A stretch of 64,000 nucleotides of DNA, taken from the NCBI GenBank assembly GCA_945859605.1, contig OX243824.1:30581459-30645458 (forward strand), in the 5' to 3' direction. The stretch comes from Lumbricus rubellus. Its lineage: Eukaryota; Annelida; Clitellata; Crassiclitellata; Lumbricidae. The notes below the pieces were generated by a model. It saw only the letters and a list, made by a program, of their open reading frames with translations. It was not told the origin of the DNA and searched no databases. The position numbers and the translations under genes were made by a program. Positions 60,003 through 64,000 of the stretch are shown here, one piece after another. Each line of letters starts with the position of its first letter. The first letter of the stretch is position 1.

Positions 60003-60009
60003 TTAATCT

Positions 60010-60013
<4 letters not shown>

Positions 60014-60092
<79 letters not shown>
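60014..60092. repeat. (CA)n microsatellite
   Basis: About 39 CA units right after the TTAA-flanked MITE. Confidence 0.97.
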
Positions 60093-60095
<3 letters not shown>

Positions 60096-61601
60096 CTCTG
60101 GCCATCCAATGATGATAACTGACTGTCTGCCTTTATTTTTTCTGAGTTGTAGCGGTTTGTCATCCCGTGAAGGTCGGTTAGGTTAAGACTAGGTGTCGTG
60201 AGGGTCAGTTAGGGTTAGGTTTAGAGATTTAGAGTCGTCATTCAGTCGCCGATAGGCCTACTATAGTTTGCCAATTATTCATCATCACATGACATTCAGG
60301 GGCTTTTATTTTTCAAAAACATACTTTCAAATGTCGTGGTTTGTCAATTTAAATTTGAATTAAGTAAATATATATTTGATATATCCAGGGTGTTTTTCAG
60401 CGTATTTTTCGCCATAACTAAATTTTGGTGGTCAGATAAAAAAAAGTACCAGGGCCGGTATGCACATGACCAGGAATAAGGTAAGATAGATATAGACCTT
60501 ACACGTATCAGTTGGAATTTGGCCATATAGTAGGCCAGAATTAAACCAAAAATTTCAAAAGCTAGAAGAAATTTGTGACAAGCCAATTATATTTGCAATG
60601 GGTTTAGTATAGTCTAGTTTCATTCCCATAAAAACCTACAGAGAACCTACAATTAGGAAAATGTGAAGTTTGAACTTAAACCTGGGACTAATTGTTTGGC
60701 GCATTTAGACCTTGCGTAGTCTTTTTTGAGTAGGAGTTACCATGGCGTAAGAAGGCAGTTACAGTCTTTCGTTTCATGTTTATGTCGGCAACGTACAATT
60801 TAATAGTATAATTTTGCGAAATTTGTTGTTTAATTCGCGTTTAAAGTTAGTTCGGTGTTAGATTACGAAAAATTGTTAGGGATTGCTTCGATTTTATTGG
60901 GTAGTTTAACCTGTTAACGTTGTGTAGCATTTTTGTAGCAATTTGTAATTGAGTTGAGCGATAATGGCGTATCGGGCAGATACGGCTGAGCTATGCGAGG
61001 ATAAAATGCGTAATTTGCCGTTTTGTTACTAGTTCTTCGACTAGCGATTCTAACGAGACTGCATTTGCGCAATCAAGAGGAATAAATCCCATCTTAGAAA
61101 GGCTGAGAAAGCTAGTATTCGGTGTGATGAAAACGCTATATACCAATACATGGCTAGACATCCAGGCATAGTCAGGGTTCATGAACACTGCAGAATAGTG
61201 TATTATAGGGATCGACAATGCCAACTGCATAAGCGTAAGCTGGTAGCGGTGAATAGGATTATTATTGACTTTTATATAGCGCACTTTCATGGTAACCTAC
61301 TCAGAAGCACTCCTCAGTGTAACAATGGCTAAATAAGGCAGTTTTGAAGTGAGAAAGGGTGTAACCTCTAGGCACAAGGCGGAATGAAACAGGGAGCCCA
61401 CTCCAGGTTCTAGGACCAGCCACTGAGAAAGAGCGCTGGTACATTATAGTAGTTCATGAGCGAGGGGCCAAGAGCTCCGCTTGATCAGCTGATTGGATGT
61501 CAGATCACCGCCAGACACTAGAGGTGGGACAGCAGAGCTCCTGCAGGTACATGAGAGACAGACCCTCCATGCAGCGACAGACTAATGCAGAAACCCTATA
61601 G
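60093..61601. other. Intergenic, unassigned
   Basis: 61255-61600 has TTTTATATAGCGCACTTTCATG and following sequence similar in style to the tail of invertebrate non-LTR/SINE repeats, continuing after the hAT at 62414, so the hAT element is probably inserted in an older repeat. Confidence 0.35.
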
Positions 61602-62405
61602 CAGTGCTGTCCAACGTGCGGCCCGCGGGCCGCATGCGGCCCGCGGAGCGATTTCAAGTGGCTCGCCAGAGCATACAAAATTCTTCCACTGTGTATAAAA
61701 TAAAATGAAGAACAAAGTCTATACTAGTCGAATCTAAGTTTTTTAAATTGAAATTGTAATGTAATGTTTCTATTGTTCGAAAAGCCACCGGAAAGGCCAA
61801 TTCAGAAAAATTTCTTTCTATCTCTGACTTCTTGTTTTGAACATTTTTATCCCTCTACTCAACTAAACTGACCTCTCATTGCTATATCCTCCAAACCGTT
61901 CACTTCTAGTCCATTCCTGAGATGTGTAGCCTACAGGGTTTCAGCACGTCTCTAAGTAGGCTAGCTGCAACAGTTCCTTTCGAGAGATTGTCCAATTGGA
62001 GTCTTGAGGGTTGAAGGAAATGGACAGAACCGATGAATGGCGATGTCTTTGGCTCTATCTCAGCCGTGACTATTGACTGTTCCTTAGACCGAATTGACTG
62101 GTTTCGGCTCAGACAGGATGGACATAAGCAAAAAAACTGTAACTGGGGACGAAATGAAGAGCTGAGTTTGCCAGACCGTGGCTGCCAGGCTGGGCTTCAA
62201 ACTTAAAATCCAGCTGAGCGCACCTAATAATTTTGGTGCATTCAAGGTATTAAGCACTGTTCATTTATACATTAGCCAACAATACTAAAACAGTTACAAA
62301 TTATCAGTAACTTTTTGCTGTTGCTTTTGAGCTTATTGTTGCGGCCCTCGGCTTCAAGAATATTGCTTCTGCGGCCCACGGGGCCAAAAAGGTTGGACAG
62401 CACTG
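61602..62405. mobile_element. Non-autonomous hAT element, 804 bp
   Basis: Ends CAGTGCTGTCCAAC...GTTGGACAGCACTG, perfect 8-bp duplication CCCTATAG (61594-61601, 62406-62413). Subterminal GCGGCCCGCGGGCC-type palindromes. No transposase frame. Confidence 0.9.
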
Positions 62406-62413
62406 CCCTATAG

Positions 62414-62779
62414 GTTATCCTATGTGTAGGCCTAATAGAAAGCCAGTGGAGTACATTACGCATGTACCACGTAGCTTGGTCAAATTTAGGGATACGACCT
62501 ATAAGACGTGATGCTGTGCGCAGAAGGCAGAAAGCGCTCAAGACACCCGATCTGGATCACCGAGAACCCCAAAGAAGGGAACTTCAATAGTCAAGACGAG
62601 AGACCGCAAAGGCATGGACATCAGTGGCAGCAGCAGTAGGGGTCAGAGATAGAGATGATGTGCTGCAAGTATTTCAGACATGTCAGTCAATGAAGGCAAA
62701 CTTCGGTGAATTGTGCACAATCATTGATGTTCAGGAAGAGATGAGATAGTTAGCTGATGAACCATGCAATATCTTTTCT
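62414..62779. other. Continuation of the older repeat interrupted by the hAT
   Basis: Repeat-like text (AAAGCCAGTGGAGTACATTA) resumes after the hAT. Not coding as far as I can see. Confidence 0.3.
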
Positions 62780-63100
62780 GTGAAGCATTTGAAGGAATTG
62801 TTGAAGGTGCATTATGGTGATGACATATGGTTTGCTGGTGTTAGTGGTGTCAGGGATGTAATATGCTTCAAAAGTATGGCCTCACGTATTATAATCAGTG
62901 ACAAATGGAACAATGACATGGATGCAGACATTGAAATGAAAGGAGAGTACCGGATAAGCAGATTGACGCTGCAGCAAAACTATTGTGAGGCAGCATATGT
63001 GATACACAGTTTGACCATGAAAATATCGCCAGCATTCATAACAGAAGTTTGGCTAAGCTGTGGATTCCGCCCCTATTACAGACAGTTCTGCAGACATTAA
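62780..63100 (+). other. Possible transposon-derived coding fragment
   Basis: A 106-codon frame encodes KHLKELLKVHYGDDIWFAGV, then VRDVICFKSMASRIIISDKW and EYRISRLTL. The pattern K-x-L...HYGD-x-[IV]-x-FA-x-V...VVCF is one I associate with an uncharacterised family found in invertebrate mobile elements, but I cannot name it. No start or splice context supports a host gene. Confidence 0.3.
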
Positions 63101-64000
63101 TAACATAGTGAAGCAAATTATCGATCAACTCAATTACATATTGCTACGGAAATGCTACATATTGTTAAGAGGTTGAACTACCAGTTAAAATCGAATCAAT
63201 TCCTAGCAATTTTATGCATTCTAAGGCCGAATTAACTTTAAACGCTTATGAAACAAATAAATTTCACAAAAATTATATGATTAAATTGCACGTTTCCGAC
63301 ATAAACATGCAGCCCAGTTCCAATTTACACTCAAAAATTTCCTCCATGGCATTTCAATTTTCTCTCTTCTAAGTGACATCCTGAAAGACTTTGTTCATCA
63401 AATAAACCACAATTTTTCCAACAAACCGGGCATGCATTACATCTCCTGTTTTGATCCAATAGAAACCACAATGAAACACAGATATGATATCCATCATGAC
63501 AGAACGATCCGCTCCATCCTGTTGGCTTGCCAACATTGAACTCCATTGGGACTCACGCAACCTTAAACAGTTACTTAACTCCACCCACACCTATTACCTC
63601 ATTCCATTGAAACCATATAATTTCAGTTGTGTACTCCTATAGATGTACATAATTATGTGTTTAAAAAGGAATTAAGGTTGTTCTCAAGCACTTTTTTTAG
63701 TTCATTCTGCTTTGTTCTGGTTTCTTTAAATTTTTTGTACATGCTGCTGTAATTAATGAATAAAGATTTCTATATTAACAACTGTCTAGTCTGTCTTATA
63801 TCGATATATGGCATGTTTATGCTTGAATTCTTTTATAGGTGGAATGTTAGTGACTGTCATAGATCTATATAGTGTTGCAAAGTTGCATAACTATCTATAT
63901 AGGCCTATAATTGTCATATTCTGTGCTTCGATGAGTGCATCACTCTCTGTACAATGTGGACACTAAGGATCCCGTGTATGTATGAATGCTGCACACTTAA
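63101..64000. other. Intergenic, nothing recognised
   Basis: AT-rich to the end of the window; short open frames only. Confidence 0.4.

Noticed and set aside
63331..63590. Cys-containing minus-strand frames near the right edge
   Set aside because: Cysteine spacing matches no known finger and two overlapping frames compete; no support.

Overview
This window is animal nuclear DNA, probably from a marine invertebrate and perhaps an echinoderm or hemichordate. Its genes are split by GT-AG introns, EGF modules sit in phase-1 exons, and it is dense in microsatellites, LINE remnants, hAT, Tc1/mariner, Helitron and piggyBac-like elements. The palindromic octamer TAGGCCTA is unusually common. The species assignment is inference; nothing in the window identifies it.

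Left part (1-26500): the window opens inside a minus-strand LTR retrotransposon (LTR 616-1135, primer-binding site, start of gag). Three phase-1 EGF exons follow (3073-4941). The main host gene is a complete eight-exon degenerin/ENaC/ASIC-type channel subunit (10181-20963, 526 codons). Its introns are loaded with repeats: a long-TIR Tc1-like element in intron 1, a Helitron in intron 2, a LINE 3' end in intron 3, and CR1-like, LINE and mariner debris in intron 7. From 20964 to 26500 I see only repeats and unassigned sequence.

Centre (26500-50300): two paralogous single-coding-exon type II membrane proteins resembling GT-A glycosyltransferases (26560-27627 and 49162-50217) flank a 17.3 kb Polinton/Maverick (28630-45965). 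It has 193-bp terminal inverted repeats beginning AG, a perfect 6-bp target duplication GACCTC, and sits inside an older CR1-like LINE whose reverse-transcriptase C-terminus continues on both sides. Its plus-strand left block codes for SAP-like modules plus protein-primed DNA polymerase B (broken at two simple repeats), a zinc-ribbon HNH nuclease, an adenovirus-type protease and two fibre-like proteins with C1q-like heads. A minus-strand morphogenesis block follows: double-jelly-roll major capsid protein, small cleavage-site-rich protein, two conserved structural proteins, a dUTPase-like protein, a repeat/glycine-rich protein, penton-like minor capsid protein and packaging ATPase. A short plus-strand block then carries a phospholipase A2-like protein overlapping a chromodomain integrase, and a small SAP-like gene closes the right end. 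A 1755-bp Helitron is inserted in a gap of about 29 bp between two structural genes.

The Polinton genes together suggest a self-replicating, virion-encoding element: replication (PolB), integration (INT), capsid (MCP, penton), genome packaging (ATPase), maturation (protease), membrane activity (PLA2-like) and attachment (fibres).

Right part (50300-64000): mostly transposable elements (SINE with nested hAT, non-autonomous hAT elements with clean 8-bp duplications and one nested pair, a 165-bp MITE also present at 23.4 kb, a 71-bp piggyBac-like MITE, LINE RT fragments), tandem arrays, and one host exon (53395-53877) coding for a tryptophan-rich beta-sandwich-like domain. I found no tRNA, rRNA or CRISPR.
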